From: Chloroflexota bacterium
GTDB lineage: Bacteria; Chloroflexota; Dehalococcoidia; SM23-28-2; RBG-16-64-32
Direction of reading: 5' to 3'
NCBI GenBank assembly: GCA_022560365.1
Contig: JADFTG010000008.1
Location: forward strand, 1 to 13,081
DNA: 13,081 bases
Below the pieces are notes generated by a model. The model was not told the origin of the DNA and did not search any database. It saw only the letters and a list, made by a program, of their open reading frames with translations. Made by a program: the position numbers and the translations under genes. Positions within the stretch are counted from its first letter, which is position 1. Every line of letters starts with the position of its first letter. Of the stretch, positions 1 through 6,463 are shown piece after piece.

Positions 1-112
1 TGTCGCCGTAGTGTGTCGCGACGGCGGATTGACTGCCGGTAAAGTCGAAAGCCGCCAATGCCGTGACGGTTACCAGCGTTAGAGCGATGGCAAGAAAGAC
101 TACTCGGATCAT
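1..112 (-). CDS. Secreted or membrane-anchored protein, N-terminus only (cut by window edge)
   Basis: An open frame begins at ATG (110-112) and runs off the left edge without a stop, giving 37 residues. It begins MIRVVFLAIALTLVTVTALA, which is a positive residue followed by a long hydrophobic stretch and small residues, typical of a Sec signal peptide or signal anchor. The ribosome-binding site is an unusual run of G (eight consecutive G on the coding strand, plus-strand C at 115-122) just before the start. A sigma-70-like promoter lies upstream at 142-170. The function cannot be told from this fragment. Confidence 0.6.
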   Translation of the reverse strand, partial: MIRVVFLAIALTLVTVTALAAFDFTGSQSAVATHYGD

Positions 113-141
113 GGCCCCCCCCTGCTATGAAGTCGTGTGCG

Positions 142-170
142 AGTCTATATAGCGACGTCTGCGATGTCAA
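142..170 (-). promoter_or_regulatory. Sigma-70-type promoter for the secreted-protein gene
   Basis: On the minus strand a perfect -35 box TTGACA (plus 165-170) is followed 17 bases later by TAGACT (plus 142-147). An overlapping TATAGA at 15 bases is also possible. The region between the amidohydrolase stop (189) and the start at 112 is otherwise empty, so this promoter most likely drives the left-edge gene. Confidence 0.55.
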
Positions 171-188
171 TCTGGCTGAAGTGCAGCG

Positions 189-1004
189 TCAGCCGTTGAG
201 GCCGAAGACGCGCACGGCGTTGGCGGAGAGGAACATCTCCTTCGCCTCGTCGTCGAGGCCCAGGTCGTCGAGGTTTTCGAGGCACTTCGCCGGCGTGATC
301 ATCGGGTAGTTGGTGCCGAACATCACCTTCTTGCGGCCGCGGCCGCGCAGGTAAGCCACGAGCTCCGGCGGGTAGCGCCGCGCGGTGTAGGCGGAAGTGT
401 CGATGTAGACGTTGGGGTACTTCGTCGCCAGCGAGATCATCTCGTTCGTCCAGGGGAAGCCGATGTGCCCGGCGACGATCGTCAGGTCCGGGAATTCGAG
501 CGCCACGTCGTCGAGGTAGGGGATCGGCCGCCCCGGCTCCGATGGCTGCAGCGGCCCGGTGTGACCCGTCTGCAGGCAGAACGGCACGCCGAGCTCGGAG
601 CACTCGGCGTAGACCGGGTAGTAGCGGCGGTCGTTCGGGGGCAGGTTCCAGAGCCAGGGGATGATGCGGATCGCCTTGAAGCCGAGATCGCGCACGCAAC
701 GACGCACCTCCCGCACCGCCTCCACCGGCCGGGCGATATTGACGGAGCCGACGCCGATGAGGCGGTCGGGGGCCTGGCGCACGAAGCCGTCGACCTCGTC
801 GTTGCTGATGAGGAAGCCGTCCGGGCCGTGCCAGGCGCTGACGAGGCCGACGTCGACGCCGGCGCCGTCCATCGCGGCGATCGTGAACTCGACCGGAATC
901 TCCTGGTCGGGCGTCTCCATCTTCGTCCAGCGCCGCAGCGAATCGAACATCTCGTGCTGCATGAACCGGAGCGTAGGGTGCTGCATCCAGACGTCGATGA
1001 TCAC
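189..1004 (-). CDS. Amidohydrolase family 2 (ACMSD-like TIM-barrel) protein
   Basis: A 271-residue protein of the amidohydrolase-2 superfamily, whose members hydrolyse or decarboxylate small organic acids in a metal-centred TIM barrel. The frame starts at GTG (1004) with AGGAGG six bases upstream (plus 1011-1016), which fixes the start. Family marks are the N-terminal strand MIIDVW, GFKAIRI near residue 109, barrel histidines H148 (QTGHTG) and H180 (VAGHIGFPW), DTSA at 202-205, and the last strand FGTNYP at 229-234. The usual HxH after the first strand is not present: the local sequence is DVWMQHP, with a single H9. The usual metal-binding Asp of the last strand is Asn232. Related proteins with this variant start are, from memory, known, so this may be a distinct subfamily rather than decay. 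The substrate is unknown. It appears to be a single-gene unit. Confidence 0.8.
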   Translation of the reverse strand: MIIDVWMQHPTLRFMQHEMFDSLRRWTKMETPDQEIPVEFTIAAMDGAGVDVGLVSAWHGPDGFLISNDEVDGFVRQAPDRLIGVGSVNIARPVEAVREVRRCVRDLGFKAIRIIPWLWNLPPNDRRYYPVYAECSELGVPFCLQTGHTGPLQPSEPGRPIPYLDDVALEFPDLTIVAGHIGFPWTNEMISLATKYPNVYIDTSAYTARRYPPELVAYLRGRGRKKVMFGTNYPMITPAKCLENLDDLGLDDEAKEMFLSANAVRVFGLNG

Positions 1005-1111
1005 TCGTTTCCTCCTCTGCGGCGGCCGAATTGGGCGCTCAAACGGAACTATAACCCTTCCTGGCGGGACCGGTCTTTACCGTTTGTTAACCGGCCAGGC
1101 GGCCGCGCGTG

Positions 1112-1141
1112 TTGACCGCTTACAAATGCACGGCTTACGTT
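1112..1141 (+). promoter_or_regulatory. Possible promoter for the 39-residue membrane peptide
   Basis: TTGACC (1112-1117) and TACGTT (1136-1141) are 18 bases apart, 25 bases before the small gene at 1167. The -35 box is good and the -10 box is modest. Confidence 0.35.
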
Positions 1142-1166
1142 GGAATTGTTCCAAGGGAGGGACGAT

Positions 1167-1286
1167 ATGACCAGGTTCCTGGCAAGCCTATACGCAATGG
1201 TGGTCGCAGCGTTCATCGCGGCGAGCATGTACCTCACCGGCGCGCTCACAACCGGCGACATCACCGGCCTCATCGGTATCTCTTAG
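1167..1286 (+). CDS. Small 39-residue single-pass membrane protein
   Basis: ATG at 1167 is preceded by AAGGGAGG about six bases upstream, one of the best ribosome-binding sites in the window. It opens a 40-codon frame ending in TAG (1284-1286). The peptide starts MTRFLASLYAMVVAAFIAAS: a short positive N-terminus, about 17 hydrophobic residues, then a polar Thr/Gly-rich tail (LTTGDITGLIGIS). This is the architecture of a one-helix membrane miniprotein or a very short exported peptide. It lies between two minus-strand genes with its own possible promoter and belongs to no evident operon. No family is recognised. The case rests on the ribosome-binding site and composition. Confidence 0.55.
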   Translation: MTRFLASLYAMVVAAFIAASMYLTGALTTGDITGLIGIS

Positions 1287-1312
1287 CGGGCTCCTGCTAG
1301 ACCTTCGGCCAG

Positions 1313-1918
1313 CTAGTCCGGCCAACTGCCCTGCTCGGAGATTTCAATGTGGCCGAGTTCCCGCTCATCTTTTGGCTTCGACGGAAGCCGATTCTCGAAT
1401 ATGTCCTGAAGAGCAACATTGTAGATGATGATCCCTTTCCTGTCCGCATAGTTAGCAACAGGTATTGCTCGGTTCGGAATAAGGATCGCTGGCCGAGTTG
1501 GCGATTCGCGAACGATGGCAGCGGCCCGGGCTGTTAGCTCTGGTTCGTCCACGTCAATTTGACTCTTCAGCGAATCGATCTCGGCTGACCTCTCTGCTGG
1601 GGCCTCCCAACCGTGCTCAGGAATCCGCACCCACGCGGAAATCACGGGATTCATAGCCGGTCCAGGGCCGACATTCTGGATCCAAACCTTGAACTCGGGA
1701 AGCCCAGACTGTGGGTTGAGCCGGCTCTCAGCGTGAGGGATTGCCAGAACCGGCCGGAGTGATAAATGCAACTGCTCGCTATGGTGTCGTTCAGCCTGAC
1801 GTATCTGTCGATTGACCTGAACGGCCGCCCCGACTGCTGCGAAGAAGATCAGAATCGTCATCCCAACAATGGCGGCATCCGCCCATGACGCGTCGGCAGT
1901 GATGTTGACGTCAAGCAT
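1313..1918 (-). CDS. Hypothetical protein with N-terminal membrane anchor
   Basis: A 201-residue protein that I do not recognise. Residues about 14-34 (DAAIVGMTILIFFAAVGAAV region) form one transmembrane helix. A charged, coiled-coil-prone stretch rich in Q, R, E and H follows (about 35-50), then a soluble domain with VWIQNVGPGPAMNP near residue 80. This resembles the beta-rich domains found in many uncharacterised anchored bacterial proteins. The start ATG (1918) lies inside the end of thiD, overlapping it by eight bases, so translation is probably coupled. Base composition is clearly lower in GC than the neighbours: one 60-base row at 1381-1440 is 47% GC by hand count, against 78% at 2221-2280 in thiD. 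This suggests recent acquisition. Confidence 0.6.
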   Translation of the reverse strand: MLDVNITADASWADAAIVGMTILIFFAAVGAAVQVNRQIRQAERHHSEQLHLSLRPVLAIPHAESRLNPQSGLPEFKVWIQNVGPGPAMNPVISAWVRIPEHGWEAPAERSAEIDSLKSQIDVDEPELTARAAAIVRESPTRPAILIPNRAIPVANYADRKGIIIYNVALQDIFENRLPSKPKDERELGHIEISEQGSWPD

Positions 1919-2720
1919 TCAGATCATCGTCCCAGTGCGCCCAGAAGTGGTGAACGGGCCCGTGACCGCCGCCCACCGGATAGGCCCTCCGCAGCGCTTC
2001 CGTCAGGTACTCCTTCGCGTGTCCCACCGCGTCCGGGACTGGTTCGCCGCGCGCCAGGAACGTCGCGATCGCCGAGGCGAAGGTGCAGCCGGTGCCGTGA
2101 GTGCTCGTCGTCTCGATGCGCGGACCGCTGAAGTCGTGGAACGCCTCACCGTCGAAGAGGACGTCCGTTACGGTGTCGCCCTCGCGGTGGCCGCCTTTGA
2201 TCACGACGTTTCGCGCGCCCATCGCCGCCAGCTCGCGCGCCGCCTCGCGGATATCGTCGTCGTCCCGCAGCTCGCGGCCCAGCAGCTCTTCCGCTTCCGG
2301 CAGGTTGGGAGTGAGCACGTGCGCCAGCGGCACGAGCTTCTGGCGCATCGCCTGCACGGCATCCTCGCGGAGGAGACGGTCGCCGCTGCCGGCGACCATC
2401 ACGGTGTCGACGACGAGGTTGCGGAACGAGTGCTCGGCCGCCTTCGCGGCCACGATCTCGATGATCTCCGCGCTGGCGAGCATTCCCGTCTTGACGGCAT
2501 CGGGCGTGATGTCGGCGAAGACCGTGTCGATCTGAAGCGCGACGAAATCGGCCGGCACCTCGTGCACGCCGGCGACCGTCCGCGTGTTCTGCGCGGTCAA
2601 CGCCGTGATCACGGCCATGCCGTAGGCGCCGAGGGCCGACGCCGTCTTGAGATCGGCCTGGATGCCGGCGCCGCCGCTGGGATCAGAGCCGGCGATGGAG
2701 AGCACGGTGGGAACGGTCAT
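1911..2720 (-). CDS. thiD: Hydroxymethylpyrimidine/phosphomethylpyrimidine kinase
   Basis: A 269-residue ribokinase-fold enzyme that phosphorylates HMP and HMP-phosphate to HMP-diphosphate, the pyrimidine half of thiamine, in the cytosol. Length and motifs are standard: SIAGSDPSGGAGIQADLK at 8-25 (substrate site), TAQNT around Q44, VKTGML near 77-81, VLTPNLPEAE near 135-144, VIKGGH at 173-178, and the anion-hole/catalytic motif HGTGCTFASA with C212. The C-terminus ends with an extra His/Trp-rich tail (VHHFWAHWDDD). The start ATG overlaps the stop of the upstream hicA by four bases (ATGA), so it is translated from the hicBA transcript. No other thiamine gene is nearby, and no TPP riboswitch is visible. 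Confidence 0.93.
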   Translation of the reverse strand: MTVPTVLSIAGSDPSGGAGIQADLKTASALGAYGMAVITALTAQNTRTVAGVHEVPADFVALQIDTVFADITPDAVKTGMLASAEIIEIVAAKAAEHSFRNLVVDTVMVAGSGDRLLREDAVQAMRQKLVPLAHVLTPNLPEAEELLGRELRDDDDIREAARELAAMGARNVVIKGGHREGDTVTDVLFDGEAFHDFSGPRIETTSTHGTGCTFASAIATFLARGEPVPDAVGHAKEYLTEALRRAYPVGGGHGPVHHFWAHWDDDLNA

Positions 2721-2932
2721 CGGAGGTCGTCCGGTGTCAGCCCGGTTCGCTTCGCCACACGCGCGAGCATGCGGGGACCGATCTCCTCCCCGTCGTGGAA
2801 CGCGTACACGAAGTCGGGCCAGCCGTCTCGCGATAGAACACGGTGTGAGCCTCTCTGACGCTTGACTCGCCAGCCGATTTTGACCAGCGCTGCAAAGACG
2901 TGCCTGGACCGCGTGGACGGCCAGTCACTCAC
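2717..2932 (-). CDS. hicA: HicA-type mRNA interferase toxin
   Basis: A 71-residue protein of the HicA (YcfA-like) family, small double-stranded-RNA-binding-fold toxins that cleave mRNA. Visible marks are a basic N-terminal part (GWRVKRQRGSH), the catalytic-type His30 in GSHRVL, a Phe/Tyr strand, and a C-terminal helix EIGPRMLARVAKRTGLTPDDL. Length is typical. The start overlaps the end of hicB by four bases and the stop overlaps the start of thiD by four bases. All key features are intact, so it is probably functional if expressed. Confidence 0.85.
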   Translation of the reverse strand: MSDWPSTRSRHVFAALVKIGWRVKRQRGSHRVLSRDGWPDFVYAFHDGEEIGPRMLARVAKRTGLTPDDLR

Positions 2933-3138
2933 GCCGGTTGAAAGGAAATGCTCAGCAGGCTTGGGTCTGCTTCACCATGCTCAAGGCGATCGGCAACCAC
3001 CCGTAACGCCAGCGCCTGCACCTTCGCGCGCACTTCGTCGGCGGTAGCGCCGTAGACCATCACGCCAGGGAGGTCTGCGATCTCCGCGATCCAGCGACCG
3101 TCCGTCTCCTGCTCAACCTCGACGTTGTAGGTAATCAT
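2929..3138 (-). CDS. hicB: HicB-type antitoxin
   Basis: A 69-residue HicB N-terminal-type domain that would bind and neutralise HicA. The pattern is classic: ITYNVEVEQETDGRWIAEIADLPGVMVYGATADEVRAKVQALALRVV, shown here only as the family layout (strand, acidic turn, IAEIADLPGV, then an amphipathic helix). There is no C-terminal ribbon-helix-helix or HTH domain, so it belongs to the short class of HicB, and DNA autoregulation by this protein is not assured. It is first in the minus-strand operon. The start ATG is preceded by GGTGGAG. Confidence 0.85.
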   Translation of the reverse strand: MITYNVEVEQETDGRWIAEIADLPGVMVYGATADEVRAKVQALALRVVADRLEHGEADPSLLSISFQPA

Positions 3139-3147
3139 GGCTCCACC

Positions 3148-3153
3148 ATTGTA
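3148..3153 (-). promoter_or_regulatory. Possible -10 box for the hicBA-thiD operon
   Basis: The minus-strand sequence TACAAT ends nine bases before the hicB ATG. Transcription would then start within two or three bases of the ATG and give an almost leaderless mRNA. No good -35 box is seen. Confidence 0.3.
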
Positions 3154-3182
3154 CGCCTACCCAGTGATGGCCTGCGCTCTCA

Positions 3183-3188
3183 TATAAT
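3183..3188 (+). promoter_or_regulatory. Consensus -10 box TATAAT for the sirtuin gene
   Basis: A perfect TATAAT lies 50 bases before the Sir2 start in the 99-base divergent space between hicB and sir2. The expected -35 position (about 3160-3165) does not match consensus, so an activator or a different spacing may be involved. Confidence 0.45.
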
Positions 3189-3237
3189 GGCGGACGATGA
3201 TCGAACGTATCGAAGTGTCGTCTGAGGCACGCGAGCA

Positions 3238-4020
3238 GTGAACGACGAGCTCGACGCAGCCATCGATCAGGCGGCGGCCGTCATCGCGGCGTCGCGGCAC
3301 GTCGTCGCGCTCGTCGGCGCCGGAATGTCCGCCGAGAGCGGCATTCCGACGTTCCGCGGCAAGGAAGGCATCTGGACGAAGCACGGCGAGCCCGACCTGC
3401 GCGACTACGACCGCTTCCGCGAGGACCCGAAAGGCTGGTGGGAGCAGCGGATGAAGCCGTCGCCGGCGATGAACGAGCTGGCAGCGGCGCTGGCGGAAGC
3501 GGTGCCGAACGAGGGCCACTTCGCGCTCAAGGAGATGGAAGACCGCGGCAGCTTGCAGGCGATCATCACCCAGAACATCGATAACATGCACCAGATCGCC
3601 GGCAGCACCAACATCATCGAGATCCACGGCAACCGCACGAAGCTGCGCTGCACCGTCTGCTCCAACCGCTGGCCGCTCGACGAGTTCCCGATCGACGAGC
3701 TGCCGCCGTCGTGCCCAGACTGCGGCGGCATCGTCAAAGGCGACACCGTGATGTTCGGCGAGCCGATACCGCGCGAGGTGCTGGACGAGTGCATCGAGCA
3801 GACGGCGCGCTGCGACTGCATGCTGCTGATCGGCACGAGCGCCGTCGTTTACCCGGCGGCGCAGTTCCCGGTGGACGTCCTGCGGGCCGGCGGCGCGCTG
3901 ATCGAGATCAACCCGGAGGACACGCCGCTCTCCAACGTCTCCCAGCTGGTCATCCGCGCCGGTTCCGGCACGGCGCTGCCGATGATCCTGGAACGGCTGA
4001 AAGAGAAAGGGGACTCGTGA
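3238..4020 (+). CDS. NAD-dependent protein deacylase, Sir2 family
   Basis: A 260-residue sirtuin that removes acyl groups from protein lysines using NAD+, in the cytosol. All core motifs are intact: GAGMSAESGIPTFRG at 27-41 (NAD loop), TQNIDNMHQIAGS at 111-123, catalytic His130 in EIHGN, a four-cysteine zinc module (C138, C141, C159, C162), FGEPIP at 173-178, GTSAVVYPAA at 199-208, and IEINPEDTP near the end. TQNIDNMHQ has Asn-Met where most sirtuins have Gly-Leu, which sits by the NAD/substrate cleft. The start is GTG at 3238, and earlier in-frame starts are cut by a stop. The ribosome-binding site is weak (GAGG about ten bases upstream). Its stop overlaps the start of the CoA transferase (GTGA), so the two are co-translated. 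Confidence 0.92.
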   Translation: MNDELDAAIDQAAAVIAASRHVVALVGAGMSAESGIPTFRGKEGIWTKHGEPDLRDYDRFREDPKGWWEQRMKPSPAMNELAAALAEAVPNEGHFALKEMEDRGSLQAIITQNIDNMHQIAGSTNIIEIHGNRTKLRCTVCSNRWPLDEFPIDELPPSCPDCGGIVKGDTVMFGEPIPREVLDECIEQTARCDCMLLIGTSAVVYPAAQFPVDVLRAGGALIEINPEDTPLSNVSQLVIRAGSGTALPMILERLKEKGDS

Positions 4021-5279
4021 GCACCGAACGATCCACCGAAGAAGAGAAGGCCGGAGGGCCGCTTTCGGGCATCCGCGTCCTCGACCTGACGATCTGGCAG
4101 CAGGGCCCGATGACGACGGCGATGCTGGCCGACTGGGGCGCAGACGTAATCAAGGTCGAAGGGCCGGACTCACCCGACCCGGGCCGCTCGCTAATCCGCT
4201 ACGAGGCCAGCCCCGGCGGCCCCAACGCTTACTTCGAGACGCACAACCGCAACAAGCGCGGCCTTGTGCTCGACCTGAAGTTGGAGGCCGGCCGCGAGGT
4301 ATTCTACCGCCTGGTGAAGGACGCCGACATTGTGATCCAGAACTTTCGCCCCGGCGTCGGCGACAAGCTGGGCATCGGCTACGAGCGGCTGCGCGAGCTG
4401 AACCCGCGCCTGGTGTACTGCCAGGCGTCCGGCTTCGGCCTCGAGGGGCCGGACGCCCAGCGGCCCGCGCTCGACCCGCTGGCGCAGGCGCGCGGCGGCG
4501 TCATGAGCGTGACCGGCGAGCCGGAGACGCCACCAACGCGGACGTTCGCTGGCTTCGCGGACCAGGTGAGCGCGTTCCTGCTGTCGTTCGGGATCATGGT
4601 CGCGCTGTTCCACCGCGAGCGCACCGGCCAGGGCCAGATGGTGAACGGCTCGCTGCTGCAGTCGGTGATCGCCACGCAGGCGTTCAACATCACGAGCTAC
4701 CTGATGTCGAACACCTACGCCGGCTCGCCCATTCCGCGCATCTCGCGCAAGATGACGAGCCCGCTGTGGAACCACTACAAGGCGGGCGACGGGCGCTGGA
4801 TCATGCTCGGCATGACGCAGATCGGCCGCTACTGGCCGGGGCTGCGCCAGGCGCTGGCGGACGCGACGGGCGAGACGCTCGAGCCGGCCGAGATGAGCGT
4901 CGAGTGGATCAGGATGAACGCCGGCGAGCTGGTGGGCCTGATCGCGCGGCTGGACGAGCTGTTCGCGACGCAGCCAGCCGTCTACTGGGTCGAGCATCTG
5001 CGCAAGTACGACCTGCTGGTCGAGGTCGTGCAGGGCTACGGTGACCTGCAGAACGACGTGCAGGTGATGGCCAACGGCATGCTCACGACGCTGGAACACG
5101 CCCAGCACGGGCCGCTGCCGATCGTGGCGCCGGCGGTGAACCTGAGTGAGACTCCGGGCCGGATCCGCACGGCGGCGCCGGAGTTCGGCCAGCACAGCGA
5201 AGAAGTGCTGCTGGAGGCCGGCTACACCTGGGACGAGATCGAGGCGCTGCGCTCAGACGGCGTGATCGGCCACCGCTAA
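4017..5279 (+). CDS. CaiB/BaiF family (class III) CoA transferase
   Basis: A 420-residue class III CoA transferase that moves CoA between carboxylic acids through an aspartyl-CoA thioester. Motifs: LSGIRVLDLT at 16-25, GADVIKVEGP at 41-50, NRNKRGLVLDLK at 77-88, VIQNFRPGV at 106-114, YCQASGFG at 134-141, and the probable catalytic Asp153 in RPALDPLAQARGG. Length is normal for the family. The substrate cannot be told. The frame is open far upstream within sir2, but family homology begins only after GTG 4017, which has AGGGG nearby and overlaps the sir2 stop by four bases. That makes GTG 4017 the real start. Pairing with a sirtuin suggests both act on acyl groups or CoA pools, but this is inference. 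Confidence 0.9.
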   Translation: MSTERSTEEEKAGGPLSGIRVLDLTIWQQGPMTTAMLADWGADVIKVEGPDSPDPGRSLIRYEASPGGPNAYFETHNRNKRGLVLDLKLEAGREVFYRLVKDADIVIQNFRPGVGDKLGIGYERLRELNPRLVYCQASGFGLEGPDAQRPALDPLAQARGGVMSVTGEPETPPTRTFAGFADQVSAFLLSFGIMVALFHRERTGQGQMVNGSLLQSVIATQAFNITSYLMSNTYAGSPIPRISRKMTSPLWNHYKAGDGRWIMLGMTQIGRYWPGLRQALADATGETLEPAEMSVEWIRMNAGELVGLIARLDELFATQPAVYWVEHLRKYDLLVEVVQGYGDLQNDVQVMANGMLTTLEHAQHGPLPIVAPAVNLSETPGRIRTAAPEFGQHSEEVLLEAGYTWDEIEALRSDGVIGHR

Positions 5280-5294
5280 GCGCTAGCCGGTGCC
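5268..5294. terminator. Hairpin between convergent genes (possible two-way terminator)
   Basis: GGCCACCGCTA (5268-5278) and TAGCCGGTGCC (5284-5294) pair along their length with two single-base bulges around an AGCGC loop. The stem holds the stop codons of both converging genes (TAA of the CoA transferase and TAG of the membrane protein). No T-run follows, so termination strength is uncertain. Confidence 0.35.
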
Positions 5295-5690
5295 GCGGAG
5301 GATCGTTTTCGCGCGCTCGTCTATCGCCGAGAGCATGGCGATGATGCTCGAGAGGGCGAAGAGGAAGACGCCGACCGGGATGTGGATCGCCGCCGAGTCG
5401 AGGTTCTCCCGGCCCCCGTATCCGAGGCCGATCTGCGCGACGATGAGCAGGAGGACGAGGGCGGACCAGATCACCATCCGGTAGCGCCAGGCATCGCGCG
5501 TGAGCCAGGCGAGCGCGAGCTGGACGATCGCCAGCATGAAGAGGACGTTGCCCATGATCTCGTGCACGTTCTTGAGGTCCGGCTCTTTATACGTGAACTG
5601 CCCGGCAAGCGTTGCCTGCACGAGGATGAGCAGCGCGATGAGCCCGGCGACTAGCTGGAATCCGCGGATCAGTCGAGGGTCGGTGTCCAA
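5283..5690 (-). CDS. Four-helix membrane protein with two membrane histidines (DUF6220/cytochrome b561-like)
   Basis: A 135-residue integral membrane protein with four predicted helices at about 10-30, 43-63, 72-91 and 101-121. The second and fourth helices each begin with a His followed by Gly: H43 in NVHEIMGN and H103 in AIHIPVGV. Paired histidines in a four-helix bundle are the usual arrangement for heme b ligation in small cytochrome b561-, DUF420- or CtaA-like proteins, and the protein also resembles DUF6220. Heme binding is inferred. The start is TTG (5688-5690), three bases after the stop of the sigma factor gene, so the two are co-transcribed. It could act with the sigma factor as a membrane redox input, or simply be a passenger. 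No anti-sigma domain is recognised. Confidence 0.7.
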   Translation of the reverse strand: MDTDPRLIRGFQLVAGLIALLILVQATLAGQFTYKEPDLKNVHEIMGNVLFMLAIVQLALAWLTRDAWRYRMVIWSALVLLLIVAQIGLGYGGRENLDSAAIHIPVGVFLFALSSIIAMLSAIDERAKTILRGTG

Positions 5691-5693
5691 GCG

Positions 5694-6248
5694 CTAGGCC
5701 GTTCGTTCAGCGGCCATCATCTTCCTCAGCTTGCGGATCGTGCGGAAGATGATCACGCGGACGTTCTGTTCGGTGAGGCCCATGATCTGGGCGATCTGGG
5801 TGTTCGCCAGTTCGGCGTCGAACTTGAGCGAGATGATGTCCTGCTCGCGCCGAGAAAAGGTGCGCACGGCGCGGGCGATGCCGGCCAAATCCTCGCGGTG
5901 CATCACCTCGGACTCAACGGAGGCGGTGGCGGGCGAAAGCTCGCTCATCACGTTGTGGTCGACGATGGTCTCGCGGCTGTGCTTGCGAACGTGGGAGACG
6001 ATAGCGTTGCGGGCGATCGTGAAGAGCCAGGTCGCCAGCGCGTCCCGGTCGCGCAGGGAGTCGAGCTTCAAGTAGACGCGCTCAAAGACGTCGGACACGA
6101 TGTCTTCGGACTGGTGGGTGTTGCCGACGCGAGCGTAAATGTAGGCGAAGAGGCGCGGGTAGTACTGCCTGTAGGTCTCGACGAACTCGTCCTGCCCGCT
6201 GCTACGGGCGGTTCGGAGCGCTGGGTCGCGTCTCGCTGGTTCGAGCAT
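5694..6248 (-). CDS. ECF-type RNA polymerase sigma factor
   Basis: A 184-residue sigma-70-family extracytoplasmic-function factor that directs RNA polymerase to a small regulon. Region 2 spans about 21-90 (FVETYRQYYPRLFAYIYARV, then SEDIVSDVFERVYLKL and ATWLFTIARNAIVSHVRKH). Region 4 spans about 131-178 (SRREQDIISLKFDAELANTQIAQIMGLTEQNVR as layout, with the HTH near 148-170). The linker contains many Ser/Glu. No clear ribosome-binding site precedes the ATG at 6248. The first 20 residues are poorly conserved in look, so the true start may lie slightly downstream. The next gene in the operon is the four-helix membrane protein rather than a recognisable anti-sigma factor. Confidence 0.88.
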   Translation of the reverse strand: MLEPARRDPALRTARSSGQDEFVETYRQYYPRLFAYIYARVGNTHQSEDIVSDVFERVYLKLDSLRDRDALATWLFTIARNAIVSHVRKHSRETIVDHNVMSELSPATASVESEVMHREDLAGIARAVRTFSRREQDIISLKFDAELANTQIAQIMGLTEQNVRVIIFRTIRKLRKMMAAERTA

Positions 6249-6369
6249 AGTGAAGGAAATCGTGTGTGCTCGCTACTGGACAGTGTTAGGCGTCAAGCGC
6301 ATAATTACACCTGAATTTCATATCGGTATAGCGTAAAGTAGTTTTCTGCTTCATGCATTGAGCCCGTCG

Positions 6370-6382
6370 GGTGCATTGCACC
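6370..6382. promoter_or_regulatory. Perfect palindrome, possible operator
   Basis: GGTGCA-T-TGCACC is a perfect 6-1-6 inverted repeat in the 252-base space between the divergent sigma factor and winged-helix genes. Its size and symmetry suit a dimeric regulator. Which protein binds it is unknown. Confidence 0.35.
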
Positions 6383-6433
6383 AGGGAGATTTCTACCGAT
6401 TAGTGCAGAATTCACTTTACGGACGCTATGAAA

Positions 6434-6463
6434 AGGGTGTCAACCCTGTTGGTTACAATAACC
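6434..6463. promoter_or_regulatory. Double inverted repeat over a -10-like box upstream of the winged-helix gene
   Basis: AGGGT-GTCA-ACCCT (6434-6447) is followed by GGTT-ACAAT-AACC (6451-6463). The second repeat contains TACAAT (6454-6459), a good -10 box 41 bases before the GTG start of the regulator at 6501. A repressor bound here would block the promoter, so autoregulation by the winged-helix protein is plausible but inferred. Confidence 0.4.

Noticed and set aside
1869..2858. Long plus-strand open frame (329 codons) opposite thiD and hicA
   Set aside because: It is rich in Arg, Val and Asp with no motif and is antisense to thiD, whose motifs are unmistakable.
3711..4016. N-terminal extension of the CoA transferase into the sirtuin gene
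   Set aside because: The extension is Arg/Gly-rich nonsense in a second frame of sir2. CaiB homology begins just after GTG 4017.
4191..5195. Long open frame (334 codons) on the minus strand opposite the CoA transferase
   Set aside because: It is a composition shadow: Arg/His/Ala/Leu-rich with no domain, fully antisense to a clear family member.
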